A stretch of 64,000 nucleotides of DNA, from NCBI GenBank assembly GCA_934476085.1, contig CAKSNE010000006.1:1-64000 (forward strand), written 5' to 3'. The notes beneath the pieces were generated by a model. The model saw only the letters and a program-made list of their open reading frames with translations, had not been told where the DNA came from and ran no database searches. Every line of letters starts with the position of its first letter. Within the stretch, counting starts at the first letter, position 1. A program made the translations under genes and the position numbers. Shown in pieces: positions 24,002 to 33,509 of this stretch. The DNA comes from an uncultured Eubacteriales bacterium (GTDB lineage Bacteria > Bacillota > Clostridia > Oscillospirales > Acutalibacteraceae).

Positions 24002-26401
24002 TTATTTTATAAGACCCAATTTTACAAGCAACTTTTCAGTAGCTTTACCATCGGTATTACCGATAAATGTTTCTCTGAATTTTTCAATATTTGAAAAATC
24101 ATACTCTTTAACATTTAAAATTGCATTTGTCAAAGCTCTTGGTTCTGTAAACACAGGACAAGGCATAATAGCTTCATACTTAAAGTTTGTTTGAAGCATA
24201 TGCAATCTTCTGCGACAGAACGGTGTGAACGCAAAAACAGGTTTATTAGCTGCAAAGCTTGTAAACAATGAATCTGAGAAAGAGCCTATTATAACATCAG
24301 CAACAGCAATTGCTTCATATTCATTAAGAATATTGGTTACATCAAACATTCCTTTAACATAACTCTTCATAGACTGAGTTTGATGTGTCGGTAAAATCTC
24401 AAGCTTTTTACCTGAATAATTAGTAAAATATTTAATAATAATATAATCTTTATTTAAATATTCATACATGTAGTTATCACATGCTTCTTCATATTCAGGA
24501 ACTTGTTCTTCAGCGGAATCTCTGACAACAAAATCAAGAATGATTTTCTTATCGCCGATATCACCGATTGAAGATAACAATTTCTTTTTAGCTTTTTGAG
24601 CATATTTTTCATTAAACAAGCAATCTGCTTTAACATCGCCTGAATAAATAAATGCACTCTTATCAACGCCGAATGCTTCTTCATAAATCTCATTATAAAG
24701 TTTTGAAGCGGTAGCAACAACATCAACTTTGTTATTTTTAGGTGCAATATTATATTTATCTTTAAAGAATTTGCTTTTATAAGCTAAAGTAGCTTTACCG
24801 AATTTGCGGAATGGGAAGCCGAATTTTGGAACATAAACAACTTTAGTTTCATCTTTTAATGTTAATAAATCAAGGAAAGTATTATCTTTTTCAATAAAGA
24901 TATACTCAGCAGTTGCTAGTTCTTTAATAACTTCACAATTCTTTTTATTATCGGTTCTGCTGGATTTAAGTGAAATAATATCAGGACAATAAACCTTAAC
25001 AGCAGCTCTCAATTCTTTTGAACAGTTAAGTAAAACAGCTTTATTAGGAATAATTTCTTCATGAATATATTTATTATATTCTTTCTTTAACTCAGCTTTT
25101 TCTTTTCTTAAACCATCAAGCTTATTAAGATAATCTCTATAAAAGCCATTACATTTAGGAACAAGATTATAAGGTAAAATCTCTGCGTTTTCTTTTTTAT
25201 GTTTTTCAAGATCGCTCTTTCCGAAAACTTCATCTAAAATACGACCGGTTGAATTACCGTCACAAGAACGCATAAATTTATATCTAAAATCTTTTACTCT
25301 TTGTTTATCAAAACGAGTATCAAGATTTTTAATATAATCAATCATTTCGAGATTTGTTGAACAAACAGGACCCGGTGACATTTCAAAATAATCATAATAA
25401 AAGCCACGCCAATCAAAATAAGTATCAAGATCAAATGCAAAAAAGATAATTGGTTTTTCAAAAAGCGAATACTCAAAAACAAGTGATGAATAGTCAGTAA
25501 TACAAATATCTGAAACACAAAGCAAATCTTCAATATCCATTAAATGAGTAACATCAACAGCAAAATTAGAGTATTCATGTGGAATTTCAGGAAGCTTTTG
25601 AACTAATGGATGATGTTTAAACAAAACAATGTATTCATCGCTGAAATTCTCATAAAACATTTCAATATTAAACATTTTAGATGTTTGAGCTTTTGCAACT
25701 CTGCCTCTAAAGGTCGGTGCATAAAGAATTACTTTTTTGCCTTTTGCCTGTGGAACAACATCGTACAATGTTTCAAAAGCAGATTTTATAAAATCTTTAT
25801 CATAAAAAACATCAGTTCTTGAAGAACCTGTTGCCTTAATAATTTCTTTACGGCTGGATAAATTCATAGCTTCTTCATAAGCCCAAGCAACTTCAGGACT
25901 TGAAACAGTAACAAGACTATAATTTTCATAATAAGGATGCTTTAATTGTTCTTTTCTGTTATCACCGAAAATCAAGTCGGCAGTAGAAAGACCAAACTTT
26001 TTAAAAGCACCGCAACCATGCCATAGCTGTGTGATTTTTGTTTCAGGACGAAGTTTTACACTGCCAACACAGTTAGATGCTTCGTTCATAAACACATATT
26101 TTGCAGTAGCGATATCTCTAAGCATATCGGTACAACGTCTGAAATAAATATTTCTACGCTCTGCATTGTTTCTTAAAAAATGAGTATGAACGGTATAATC
26201 ATATTTACTAACCAACTCATCAAAAAGAACTTTAAAGCTATTTGTAACAGCCGGAAGTCTAACCTCAACAAACACCACTTTATTAGGATCAACCGGTTTT
26301 TTAGCCGCCCTTTTATAAACAAATGGGAAAATAAAATCGAGTGTTAAAATTTTAAAAACCTTTGCAATAATTCTATCTTTTAATTTAAGAAGCCTGTCCA
26401 T
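24002..26401 (-). CDS. CDP-glycerol glycerophosphotransferase family protein with two tandem domains
   Basis: 799 aa, TagB/TagF-like enzyme polymerising or priming glycerol-phosphate (teichoic-acid-type) chains. The first domain (about 30-400) has QLWHGCGAFKKFG and ITDYSSLVFEYSLFEKP followed by RGFYYDYFEM, the conserved catalytic elements. The second (about 430-799) repeats the layout (DVIIGSFSDSLFTSFAANKP) but lacks the WHG motif and looks degenerate. An amphipathic basic N-terminus could anchor it to the membrane. The two sugar-lipid genes about 0.7 kb upstream make a surface-polymer locus likely. Confidence 0.85.
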   Translation of the reverse strand: MDRLLKLKDRIIAKVFKILTLDFIFPFVYKRAAKKPVDPNKVVFVEVRLPAVTNSFKVLFDELVSKYDYTVHTHFLRNNAERRNIYFRRCTDMLRDIATAKYVFMNEASNCVGSVKLRPETKITQLWHGCGAFKKFGLSTADLIFGDNRKEQLKHPYYENYSLVTVSSPEVAWAYEEAMNLSSRKEIIKATGSSRTDVFYDKDFIKSAFETLYDVVPQAKGKKVILYAPTFRGRVAKAQTSKMFNIEMFYENFSDEYIVLFKHHPLVQKLPEIPHEYSNFAVDVTHLMDIEDLLCVSDICITDYSSLVFEYSLFEKPIIFFAFDLDTYFDWRGFYYDYFEMSPGPVCSTNLEMIDYIKNLDTRFDKQRVKDFRYKFMRSCDGNSTGRILDEVFGKSDLEKHKKENAEILPYNLVPKCNGFYRDYLNKLDGLRKEKAELKKEYNKYIHEEIIPNKAVLLNCSKELRAAVKVYCPDIISLKSSRTDNKKNCEVIKELATAEYIFIEKDNTFLDLLTLKDETKVVYVPKFGFPFRKFGKATLAYKSKFFKDKYNIAPKNNKVDVVATASKLYNEIYEEAFGVDKSAFIYSGDVKADCLFNEKYAQKAKKKLLSSIGDIGDKKIILDFVVRDSAEEQVPEYEEACDNYMYEYLNKDYIIIKYFTNYSGKKLEILPTHQTQSMKSYVKGMFDVTNILNEYEAIAVADVIIGSFSDSLFTSFAANKPVFAFTPFCRRRLHMLQTNFKYEAIMPCPVFTEPRALTNAILNVKEYDFSNIEKFRETFIGNTDGKATEKLLVKLGLIK

Positions 26402-26450
26402 TTATATCTCCTAAAATCTTTTATTTTTTTATATAATCACAATTAATGTT

Positions 26451-26479
26451 ATTTTACCACATTGAAAATTGATTGTCAA
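26451..26479 (-). promoter_or_regulatory. Promoter of CDP-glycerol transferase gene
   Basis: Minus strand TTGACA (26474-26479), 17-bp spacer, TAAAAT (26451-26456). Confidence 0.7.
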
Positions 26480-26511
26480 TATAACAAGGTGAACCTATTT
26501 AAATATTACTG

Positions 26512-26540
26512 TTGTTCTTTTTAAAAAATCATGGTAAAAT
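26512..26540 (+). promoter_or_regulatory. Promoter of DNA glycosylase gene
   Basis: TTGTTC (26512-26517), 17-bp spacer, TAAAAT (26535-26540), divergent from the previous promoter. Confidence 0.55.
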
Positions 26541-26571
26541 AATCTAAACACAAATTAAAGGTGATGTTATT

Positions 26572-27066
26572 ATGCGACAAAATCATACTATTGGCAGTTT
26601 ATATAATGAAAATTCAAAAATATTAATTTTAGGAAGCTTCCCATCTGTAAAATCTCGTGAACAAGGATTTTTTTACGGACATCCGCAAAACAGGTTTTGG
26701 AAAGTACTTTCAACTGTTTTAAATCAGTCATTACCTACATCAATTGATGAAAAGAAAGAATTTATACTTAACAATAAAATTGCACTTTGGGATGTTATTG
26801 CTTCTTGTGAAATAAAAGGTTCATCTGACAGCAGCATTAAAAACGTCGTCCCTAACAATATTAATGAAATTTTGAATAACAGCAAAGTAAAGACTATTTT
26901 CACAAACGGAAAACTTGCCTTTAATTTATACAACAAATATATTTTTGAAAAAACAAATATTGCTGCGATTTCGCTGCCGTCAACATCTCCTGCAAACGCA
27001 GCATTTTCACTTGATCGTCTTTGTGATAAATGGAAAATAATATCCAAACACTTAAAAAGCCAATGA
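26572..27066 (+). CDS. DNA-deoxyinosine glycosylase (UDG superfamily)
   Basis: 164 aa, family 6 (HDG) type base-excision repair glycosylase removing hypoxanthine from deaminated DNA. Motif 1 is LGSFPSVKSREQGFFYGHPQNRFW (residues about 22-45, quoted in part), where the residue Asn after PQ replaces the catalytic Asp of UNG. Motif 2 is LPSTSPANA near 142. Length and motif spacing match the family. Its stop codon lies within the 5' arm of the downstream terminator. Confidence 0.85.
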   Translation: MRQNHTIGSLYNENSKILILGSFPSVKSREQGFFYGHPQNRFWKVLSTVLNQSLPTSIDEKKEFILNNKIALWDVIASCEIKGSSDSSIKNVVPNNINEILNNSKVKTIFTNGKLAFNLYNKYIFEKTNIAAISLPSTSPANAAFSLDRLCDKWKIISKHLKSQ

Positions 27067-27086
27067 TTTAAAAATCATCGGCTTTT
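27054..27086. terminator. Bidirectional terminator between glycosylase and sugar transferase genes
   Basis: Stem AAAAGCC-A-ATGATTT / AATCAT-C-GGCTTTT between convergent genes; it overlaps the glycosylase stop codon. Confidence 0.85.
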
Positions 27087-27089
27087 ATT

Positions 27090-27776
27090 TTACCCCTTTG
27101 ATACTTCAAAAAAGGTTTGAAATATTAATTTTAAGTCATAATGAATTGATAAATTTTCAATATACTCTAAATTCATACCCATTTTTTTAGGTAAGATATG
27201 ATTAATATAACATTTTTCAGGATCAGGCTCTATTTCTAACATCTTGGCTTCATCTTTAAAAAAGATAGAAGCGATACCTGTAACACCCGGTTCCAACAAT
27301 AAAGTTGCCATCATATCATTTGTATATTTATTTACATAATGAGGAACTTCAGGTCTTGCCCCAACAAAGCTCATATCGCCTTTAATAACATTAATAAGTT
27401 GTGGGAATTCATCAATTCTGAACTTTCTCAAAAAATGACCGATACTTGTAATTCTCGGATCACGCTCGCCGACTGTTATTTGTCTGCCTAATTTTTCGGC
27501 ATCAGTAACCATGGTTCTGAATTTTAAAACATAAAATTCTTTTCCGTATTTTCCTACACGTTTTTGTTTAAAAATAATATTACCTTTAGAGGTTACCTTA
27601 ACCAAAATCGAAACAATTATAAATATAGGAAGCAAAACAATAAAAAGAATTAACGCAAACAGAAAATCAAGCAACCTTTTAAAAAATAAAGTTGCTTTCT
27701 TTTCTAATAAAATATCATAATATTTTTTTACTTGCTCATTTTGAAATTCAATCGGTAAATCTTCAAACTTTTTCAA
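27090..27776 (-). CDS. Undecaprenyl-phosphate sugar phosphotransferase
   Basis: 228 aa, WcaJ/EpsL-type initiating glycosyl-1-phosphate transferase (bacterial sugar transferase family). One reentrant or membrane helix at about residues 37-62 is followed by the catalytic domain: FKQKRVGKYGKEF, VLKFRTM, and the DE pair in KFRIDEFPQLINVIKGDMSFVG. It links a sugar phosphate to the lipid carrier to start a capsule or surface glycan. It lies 18 bases after the large CapD-like gene, same operon. Confidence 0.93.
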   Translation of the reverse strand: MKKFEDLPIEFQNEQVKKYYDILLEKKATLFFKRLLDFLFALILFIVLLPIFIIVSILVKVTSKGNIIFKQKRVGKYGKEFYVLKFRTMVTDAEKLGRQITVGERDPRITSIGHFLRKFRIDEFPQLINVIKGDMSFVGARPEVPHYVNKYTNDMMATLLLEPGVTGIASIFFKDEAKMLEIEPDPEKCYINHILPKKMGMNLEYIENLSIHYDLKLIFQTFFEVSKG

Positions 27777-27794
27777 TTTTTACCTCTACAAAAT

Positions 27795-29720
27795 TTATTT
27801 ATGTTTAAAAGTCGGAACTAATACCTTAACCTTTTTAAACATTTCGCTGACATCGCCGTCTAAAGACTCTTCAAGATCTTTAATCTTTTGAGATAAATCA
27901 GAAGAATCATATTCCATAGGCTTCATAATAAAGATTTTATCATTAGCTGTTTTTGTAACATCTTCATCTCTCATACTGATTTCTTCAAACAGCTTTTCGC
28001 CCGGACGAAGTCCCGTAAAGACGATATCAATATCAACCTCAGGCTCAAGACCGGAAAGACGAATAAGATCACAAGCAAGGTCATAAATTTTGACAGGCTC
28101 GCCCATATTAAGTACAAATATTTCGCCACCCTTAGCCATTGTACCGGCTTCAAGAACCAACTGAACAGCTTCAGGAATAGTCATAAAATATCTACGCATA
28201 TCAGGATGAGTTACGGTAACAGGTCCGCCTTCTTCAATCTGTTTTCTGAAAACAGGAACAACAGAGCCGTTAGAACCCAAAACATTACCAAATCTAACTG
28301 CAGATAAATCAGTATCAGACATAGTATCAAGCAACTGAATAGCTTGTTCTGCAATACGCTTTGATGCACCCATAATATTAGTAGGGTTTACCGCTTTATC
28401 AGTAGAAATTAAAATAAATTTCTCAACGTTATTAATAATAGATTGCATAGCAACATTAATTGTACCACGCACATTATTTTTAATAGCTTCCTTAGGCGAA
28501 TACTCCATCATAGGAACATGCTTATGTGCTGCAGCATGAAAAACAAGGCTAGGTTTAAATTCTTTAAAAACTTCTTCTAATCGTTCAACATCACGAATAG
28601 AGCCGAGTCTTAAACTAAATTTTCCGCTGTAATCTTTTTTCAATTCATTTTCAATTTCAAAAAGACCGTTTTCATGAATATCAAAAACAACTAAGTGTTT
28701 ACAACCAAAGCGAAGCACCTGACGACAGATTTCAGAACCTATCGAGCCCGCACCGCCTGTTACTAAAACAACTTTATCTTTAACAAAATCTTGAACCGCT
28801 TTCATATTAAGCGTAACTTTATCACGGCGTAAAAGCTCGACCAAATTAATATTTGTAAGCTTAACATTTGATAAATCAACATCATCAACATTACCGAATC
28901 GGCGAATTTTGCATTTCTTTCTGCGGCAAATATCAACAACAAATTTTAAAACCTGAGTTGAAGCAGTCGGAATAGCAACAATAACTTCATCAATTTCGAA
29001 TTTGTCAATAGCTTCTTCTAATTTATCCGATCCGCCGTAAACCTTTACACCATGGACTTTAGTATGAATTAAAGCAGGGTCATCATCAATAAATACAACA
29101 GGATAAACCCTTGTATAAAGGTCTTTTTTGTGTTTGGCACAGAAATAAGCACCTGCTTCGCCGGCACCGAAAATAAGCGTTCTGACCTGTTCGCCGGAAC
29201 GATGTGCGGAAACAGCATGAATTCTTGCATGAATTTCATTAAAAATACGAACAGAACTTCTTCCCGCAAGCTCAAGCACCAACAAAATAGCAGTCATTGT
29301 AATAGTATACTGCCATTCGCTTCCTTCATAAATTCCGACAAATAAAATATTAAAAACGTAAAATAATATGCCGAAAGATACACAAGCCAAAATACATCTT
29401 GAAACTTCACCGAGTCCAAAATGTTTAAGTGCACTGTTATAATTACCGAAAATAATATTTAGCAAAATAATAGAGCCAACCGCAACAAAAATAAATGCTA
29501 AGAGATGGTCAATATTAATTCCGTACATAGAGTATTCAGACGAATTACGTGCAAAAGTCGGCGAAATCCAAGAAATAGGATTATACCAAACACCCGAACC
29601 TCTAAAAACATTTTCATAATCAACAATCAGATTGCTTAAAAATATAGTAGCAATCATTGAAAAAGCGTCCCACAACATCAAAGCCATAAGACCTAATATT
29701 TTTTTAGTCTTTTGAAGCAA
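27795..29720 (-). CDS. Membrane CapD/PglF-like nucleotide-sugar 4,6-dehydratase
   Basis: 641 aa. Four membrane helices (about 10-150) precede a Rossmann/CoA-binding-like domain with FGAGEAG near 190. The C-terminal SDR dehydratase domain starts at VLVTGGAGSIGSEI (about 315). The active-site region is STDKAVNPTNIMGASKR; the Tyr of the usual YxxxK is Met (MGASK), as in the PglF/CapD class. It likely converts UDP-GlcNAc to the 4-keto-6-deoxy sugar. The start is TTG after GGGAG. It forms a two-gene glycan operon with the phosphotransferase. Confidence 0.92.
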   Translation of the reverse strand: MLQKTKKILGLMALMLWDAFSMIATIFLSNLIVDYENVFRGSGVWYNPISWISPTFARNSSEYSMYGINIDHLLAFIFVAVGSIILLNIIFGNYNSALKHFGLGEVSRCILACVSFGILFYVFNILFVGIYEGSEWQYTITMTAILLVLELAGRSSVRIFNEIHARIHAVSAHRSGEQVRTLIFGAGEAGAYFCAKHKKDLYTRVYPVVFIDDDPALIHTKVHGVKVYGGSDKLEEAIDKFEIDEVIVAIPTASTQVLKFVVDICRRKKCKIRRFGNVDDVDLSNVKLTNINLVELLRRDKVTLNMKAVQDFVKDKVVLVTGGAGSIGSEICRQVLRFGCKHLVVFDIHENGLFEIENELKKDYSGKFSLRLGSIRDVERLEEVFKEFKPSLVFHAAAHKHVPMMEYSPKEAIKNNVRGTINVAMQSIINNVEKFILISTDKAVNPTNIMGASKRIAEQAIQLLDTMSDTDLSAVRFGNVLGSNGSVVPVFRKQIEEGGPVTVTHPDMRRYFMTIPEAVQLVLEAGTMAKGGEIFVLNMGEPVKIYDLACDLIRLSGLEPEVDIDIVFTGLRPGEKLFEEISMRDEDVTKTANDKIFIMKPMEYDSSDLSQKIKDLEESLDGDVSEMFKKVKVLVPTFKHK

Positions 29721-30133
29721 AAATATTCACTCCCAAGTTATTTTTTATCTTTAATTTTAGTCTTTTCATTTATACACTTTTTATTTAGGTTTTATTTTAT
29801 CACAATTTCTTCCCTTTGTAAATAAAATCTTATTATTTTTTATAAAATTGTTACTTTTTCACTAAAATTTATATTTCAAATAATTTTTGTATTATACAAA
29901 TAGTATTAACATTTTCAACATAGTTTTCAACACTTTTTAATACTTTTAACCGCTTTTTTTGTCAATTTTATGTTTTTATGTAAACCAATATTGAAAAAAT
30001 TAAGGTAACATAAAAATCAAAAATATCTATTTTGTGATATTTTATACAAATAGTAATATTTATAAAATCATTGAAAAATCTTTTAAAATATTATAAAATA
30101 TATTCAAATTATTTAATTACAAAGGTGTTTAAA
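29721..30133. promoter_or_regulatory. 413-bp AT-rich intergenic region with promoters and direct repeats
   Basis: Minus strand promoter for the CapD-like gene: TTTACA (29817-29822), 17-bp spacer, TAAAAT (29794-29799). A 13-bp direct repeat TATACAAATAGTA occurs at 29893-29905 and 30043-30055. On the minus strand each copy reads TATTTG then TATAAT or TATAAA, so they may be alternative -10 regions. TTTTCAACA occurs twice at 29912-29931. I see no ORF or RNA gene. Confidence 0.5.
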
Positions 30134-30772
30134 ATGACAAAAAAGGACAAAGCATTATTTACAATTGAAGCTTTAGAAAAAAGATATCCAAAAGCCGAAT
30201 GTTCTCTTATTGCTAAAGAGCCGCATGAACTTCTTATTGCAACAAGGCTTTCTGCTCAATGCACAGATGCTCGTGTTAACATTGTAACAAAACCGCTTTT
30301 TGAAAAATATAAAACAATTGAAGATTTTGCTAATGCTGAAATTTCTGATGTTGAAGGAATAATTCGTTCTTGCGGACTTTATAAAACCAAAGCTAAAGAT
30401 ATTGTTAATATGTGTATCAAACTGCGTGATGAATTTGACTCGATTGTTCCTGATAGCATTGAAAAACTTACTTCTCTGCCCGGAATCGGCAGAAAAACCG
30501 CAAATTTAATAATGGGAGATGTCTATCATCAACCTGCAGTTGTAACAGATACCCATTTAATCCGAATTTCAAACAGATTAGGCTTAGTTGACTCAAAGGA
30601 TCCGTATAAAGTTGAGATGGCGCTAAAAAAAATACTCCCACCTGAAAAAAGTTCTGATTTTTGTCATAGAATAGTTCATTTCGGAAGAGATGTATGTAAA
30701 GCCCCGACGCCAAAATGTGACATTTGTGAATTAAAAGAAATTTGCAAAGATTATAAGCTTAAAAATAAATAA
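30134..30772 (+). CDS. nth: Endonuclease III
   Basis: 212-residue DNA glycosylase/AP lyase for oxidised pyrimidines. The helix-hairpin-helix LPGIGRKTA contains the Schiff-base Lys121; the catalytic Asp is Asp139 in VTDTHLIR. The 4Fe-4S ligands are C188, C195, C198 and C204 in the canonical C-x6-C-x2-C-x5-C spacing. The ATG after AAAGGTG is used; a 21-codon longer frame lacks a site. Confidence 0.96.
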   Translation: MTKKDKALFTIEALEKRYPKAECSLIAKEPHELLIATRLSAQCTDARVNIVTKPLFEKYKTIEDFANAEISDVEGIIRSCGLYKTKAKDIVNMCIKLRDEFDSIVPDSIEKLTSLPGIGRKTANLIMGDVYHQPAVVTDTHLIRISNRLGLVDSKDPYKVEMALKKILPPEKSSDFCHRIVHFGRDVCKAPTPKCDICELKEICKDYKLKNK

Positions 30773-30862
30773 CATATATCCTATTTATTTTTATCTTAAC
30801 AATTAAATATTAACAACAAATTATAATTTATATGGTATTTAAACTGTAAAAACAATATTATT

Positions 30863-30891
30863 CTTGACAATGAATTATAATTGGTATATTA
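30863..30891 (+). promoter_or_regulatory. Promoter of lysine riboswitch transcript
   Basis: TTGACA (30863-30868), 17-bp spacer, TATTAT (30886-30891), about 20 bp before the riboswitch P1 stem. Confidence 0.75.
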
Positions 30892-30909
30892 TAAAGTATA
30901 TTGAATATT

Positions 30910-31072
30910 GATAGAGGTGCGACACTTATTAGTAGTTTTAGTTATTTTGGCTGATACTTAAACTAAAATGAAAGGATTTGTCGCCGAAATCATATTTTAT
31001 TAGCCGTAAAATATGGTTGGTATATTGCAAAATATGTAATATACTGTCACATTTTTAATGTGGAGCGCTATC
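30910..31072 (+). promoter_or_regulatory. Lysine riboswitch (L-box)
   Basis: The P1 stem GATAG (30910-30914) / CTATC (31068-31072) encloses the conserved elements AGAGGTGCG, GAAAGGATTTGTCGCCGAA, CTGTCAC and TGGAGCGCT in the expected order. This is the classic class that senses L-lysine and shuts off lysine import or synthesis genes. It is followed by an intrinsic terminator, so control is by premature termination. Confidence 0.93.
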
Positions 31073-31088
31073 TTTTTAAGTTTGACTT

Positions 31089-31127
31089 AAAAACCGGTGG
31101 TTTTCCGCAAAACTGCCGGTTTTTTTA
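31089..31127 (+). terminator. Riboswitch expression-platform terminator
   Basis: ACCGG-TGGTTTT / AAAACTG-CCGGT followed by seven Ts, between the lysine aptamer and the transporter start. Confidence 0.88.
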
Positions 31128-31156
31128 TTTTTAAAAATCAAAGGAGAAAAAAGAAA

Positions 31157-32959
31157 ATGGCAAAGTTTAAAAAACTGTTTGTAGTTGCAATTATCACACT
31201 TGTTGTTTTTTCATTTGGTGCGATTTTTGTTTCTGCAGACGAAGCTGACAAAACTACAACACAAAATGCCAGTTCATTTACTGTTGACGTTGACGGCGAA
31301 GAAACCGAATATGATCTAGCAGATGATGAATCGGCAAAAAACTATGTAGATAGTTATGCTGACAATTTAACTAACGATAAAGGTTTTGAGTCTCATATTG
31401 ATACCGCTTTATCAAAAGTAAGAGAATCTATTAATAATTACGCTACATTTTGGGCTTTAGTTCCACCGATTTTAGCTATCTTACTTGCACTTATTACTAA
31501 AGAAGTTTACTCATCATTATTCTTGGGTATTCTTTCAGGCGGACTTATTTATTCAAACTTCGATTTTGAAGGCACAATGGTTCATGTATTTAAAGAAGGA
31601 TTTATTGATACCGTTGCAGATTCTTATAATATAGGTATTATTATATTCTTAGTTCTTCTCGGTGCATTGGTTGCTATGATGAATAAAACCGGTGCTTCTG
31701 CAGCATTTGGCCGTTGGGCAGCAAAACATATTAAATCAAGAGTAGGTGCTCAATTAGCAACAACCGCACTCGGTGTGCTTATCTTTATTGATGACTATTT
31801 TAACTGTTTAACAGTTGGTTCTGTAATGCGTCCTGTTACTGATAAAAAGAAAATTTCTCGTGCAAAATTATCTTATTTGATTGACGCTACCGCAGCACCT
31901 GTTTGTATTATTGCTCCTATTTCATCTTGGGCAGCTGCAGTTGCAGGTTTTGCTAAAGGTGCGGGCAGCGAAAGCGGTATGTCATTATTCGTTCAGGCAA
32001 TTCCATTCAACTTCTACGCAATTTTAACAATTGTTATGATGATTTTCATTGCAGTAGCAAAATTTGATTACGGTCCAATGAAAAAACATGAATTAAATGC
32101 TGAATTAAACGGTGATTTATTTACTACTAAAAACATTTCAGCTGATGAAAATGAAGAACAAGTAAATCCAAAAGGCAAAGTTTGTGATCTTGTAATTCCG
32201 GTTGTTTTCTTGATTATCGCTTGCGTAATCGGTATGATTTATTCAGGCGGATTCTTCACATCTGACAGCGGTTATTACCACGATTTTGTTGGTTCATTCT
32301 CTCAAAGTGACGCATCGGTCGGTTTGGTTTACGGTTCATTTGTTACAATAGTATTTGCTATTATATTCTTTATTTGCCGCAGAGTAATTTCTTTTAAAGA
32401 TTGTATGGATGCAATTCCTGAAGGATTTAAAGCTATGGTACCGGCTATTATGATCTTAGTTTGTGCTTGGACTTTAAAAACTATGACCGATAGTATGGGT
32501 GCTAAAATCTTTATTTCACAACTTATCGAAAGCTCTGCTAGCGGATTTAAAAACTTCTTACCTGCTATTATCTTTGTAATTGCAGTTGGTTTGTCTTTTG
32601 CAACCGGTACTTCTTGGGGTACATTCGGTATCTTAATTCCAATCGTTTTAAGTGTATTCAGCGGAACAGATGGTACTATCACCATTATTTCAGTTTCAGC
32701 TTGTATGGCAGGTGCTGTTTGCGGTGACCACTGCTCACCTATTTCTGATACTACTATTATGGCTTCAGCCGGTGCTCAATGCGACCATATAAGCCATGTA
32801 TCAACCCAATTGCCTTATGCTTTAACAGTAGCCGGTATTTCATTTGTCGGTTACATTTTTGCAGGATTCGTTCAAAGTGCATGGATTACACTTCCTGTTA
32901 TGATTTTAGTTACAATAGCAACATTATCAATAATTAAAATCGCAACTAAAAAAGCCTAA
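31157..32959 (+). CDS. NhaC-family transporter under lysine control (LysW-like)
   Basis: 600 aa from the ATG after AAGGAG. It begins with a signal peptide (residues 1-28, cleavage near VSADEA). An unusual acidic extracytoplasmic segment of about 75 residues precedes the normal 11-12-helix NhaC domain (from about residue 95). Conserved features: LLGALVAMMNKTGAS, IFIDDYFNCLTVG, FATGTSWGTFG and GDHCSPISDTTIMAS. NhaC homologues behind lysine riboswitches are predicted lysine transporters, so lysine/cation exchange is the likely function rather than sodium-proton antiport. Transcribed alone. Confidence 0.9.
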   Translation: MAKFKKLFVVAIITLVVFSFGAIFVSADEADKTTTQNASSFTVDVDGEETEYDLADDESAKNYVDSYADNLTNDKGFESHIDTALSKVRESINNYATFWALVPPILAILLALITKEVYSSLFLGILSGGLIYSNFDFEGTMVHVFKEGFIDTVADSYNIGIIIFLVLLGALVAMMNKTGASAAFGRWAAKHIKSRVGAQLATTALGVLIFIDDYFNCLTVGSVMRPVTDKKKISRAKLSYLIDATAAPVCIIAPISSWAAAVAGFAKGAGSESGMSLFVQAIPFNFYAILTIVMMIFIAVAKFDYGPMKKHELNAELNGDLFTTKNISADENEEQVNPKGKVCDLVIPVVFLIIACVIGMIYSGGFFTSDSGYYHDFVGSFSQSDASVGLVYGSFVTIVFAIIFFICRRVISFKDCMDAIPEGFKAMVPAIMILVCAWTLKTMTDSMGAKIFISQLIESSASGFKNFLPAIIFVIAVGLSFATGTSWGTFGILIPIVLSVFSGTDGTITIISVSACMAGAVCGDHCSPISDTTIMASAGAQCDHISHVSTQLPYALTVAGISFVGYIFAGFVQSAWITLPVMILVTIATLSIIKIATKKA

Positions 32960-32974
32960 ACTTAAAACTACATC

Positions 32975-33009
32975 AAAAAGCCATCAGCTTTTAGCTGATG
33001 GCTTTTTTT
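32975..33009. terminator. Bidirectional terminator between transporter and dCMP deaminase genes
   Basis: Perfect stem AAAAAGCCATCAGC / GCTGATGGCTTTTT with loop TTTTA. Confidence 0.93.
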
Positions 33010-33029
33010 ATTAATGCTCTATTATATTT

Positions 33030-33509
33030 TTATAAAACCAAAGTATCATCGTTGAAAACCCAATCACGAACAATTACTTCTCTATACTCGTCTTTGGTTT
33101 CACGAACGATTACTTTATCAATACCCGCATTGATAATTTGACGGCGACACATAGCACAACTTGTTGCATTTTTTACAAGCTCGCCTGTTTTAAACTCAAC
33201 GCCTACTAAATAAAGTGTACCGCCTATCATGGCATCTCTAGACGCTGCGATAATACAGTTTGCTTCGGCATGAACAGAGCGACATAGTTCATAACGCTCG
33301 CCTGACGGAATATTATTAGCCTCTCTTGTGCAATAATTTATATCAATACAGTTTTTTCTCCCTCTTGGCGCACCGGTGTAGCCGGTAGATACAATTTGGT
33401 CGTTTTTTACGATAATCGCACCGTAATTTCTACGAATACAAGTGCCACGCTCGCTAACTGTTTGAGCAATATCTAAATAATAATTGTGTTTATCGGTTCT
33501 TGATGCCAT
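33030..33509 (-). CDS. Deoxycytidylate (dCMP) deaminase
   Basis: 159 aa zinc enzyme supplying dUMP for thymidylate synthesis (ComEB-like). The zinc and catalytic motif is VHAEAN (His, Glu), with the two cysteines in CAMCRR. The longer insert between the N-terminal helix and HAE, with CTREANNIPSGERYELC, provides the extra residues typical of dCMP rather than cytidine deaminases. An AGGAGG-like site precedes the ATG. Confidence 0.93.
   Translation of the reverse strand: MASRTDKHNYYLDIAQTVSERGTCIRRNYGAIIVKNDQIVSTGYTGAPRGRKNCIDINYCTREANNIPSGERYELCRSVHAEANCIIAASRDAMIGGTLYLVGVEFKTGELVKNATSCAMCRRQIINAGIDKVIVRETKDEYREVIVRDWVFNDDTLVL

Noticed and set aside
29912..29931. DnaA-box-like TTTTCAACA pair as a replication origin
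   Set aside because: Two mismatches to TTATCCACA, only two copies, and no dnaA/dnaN genes nearby.
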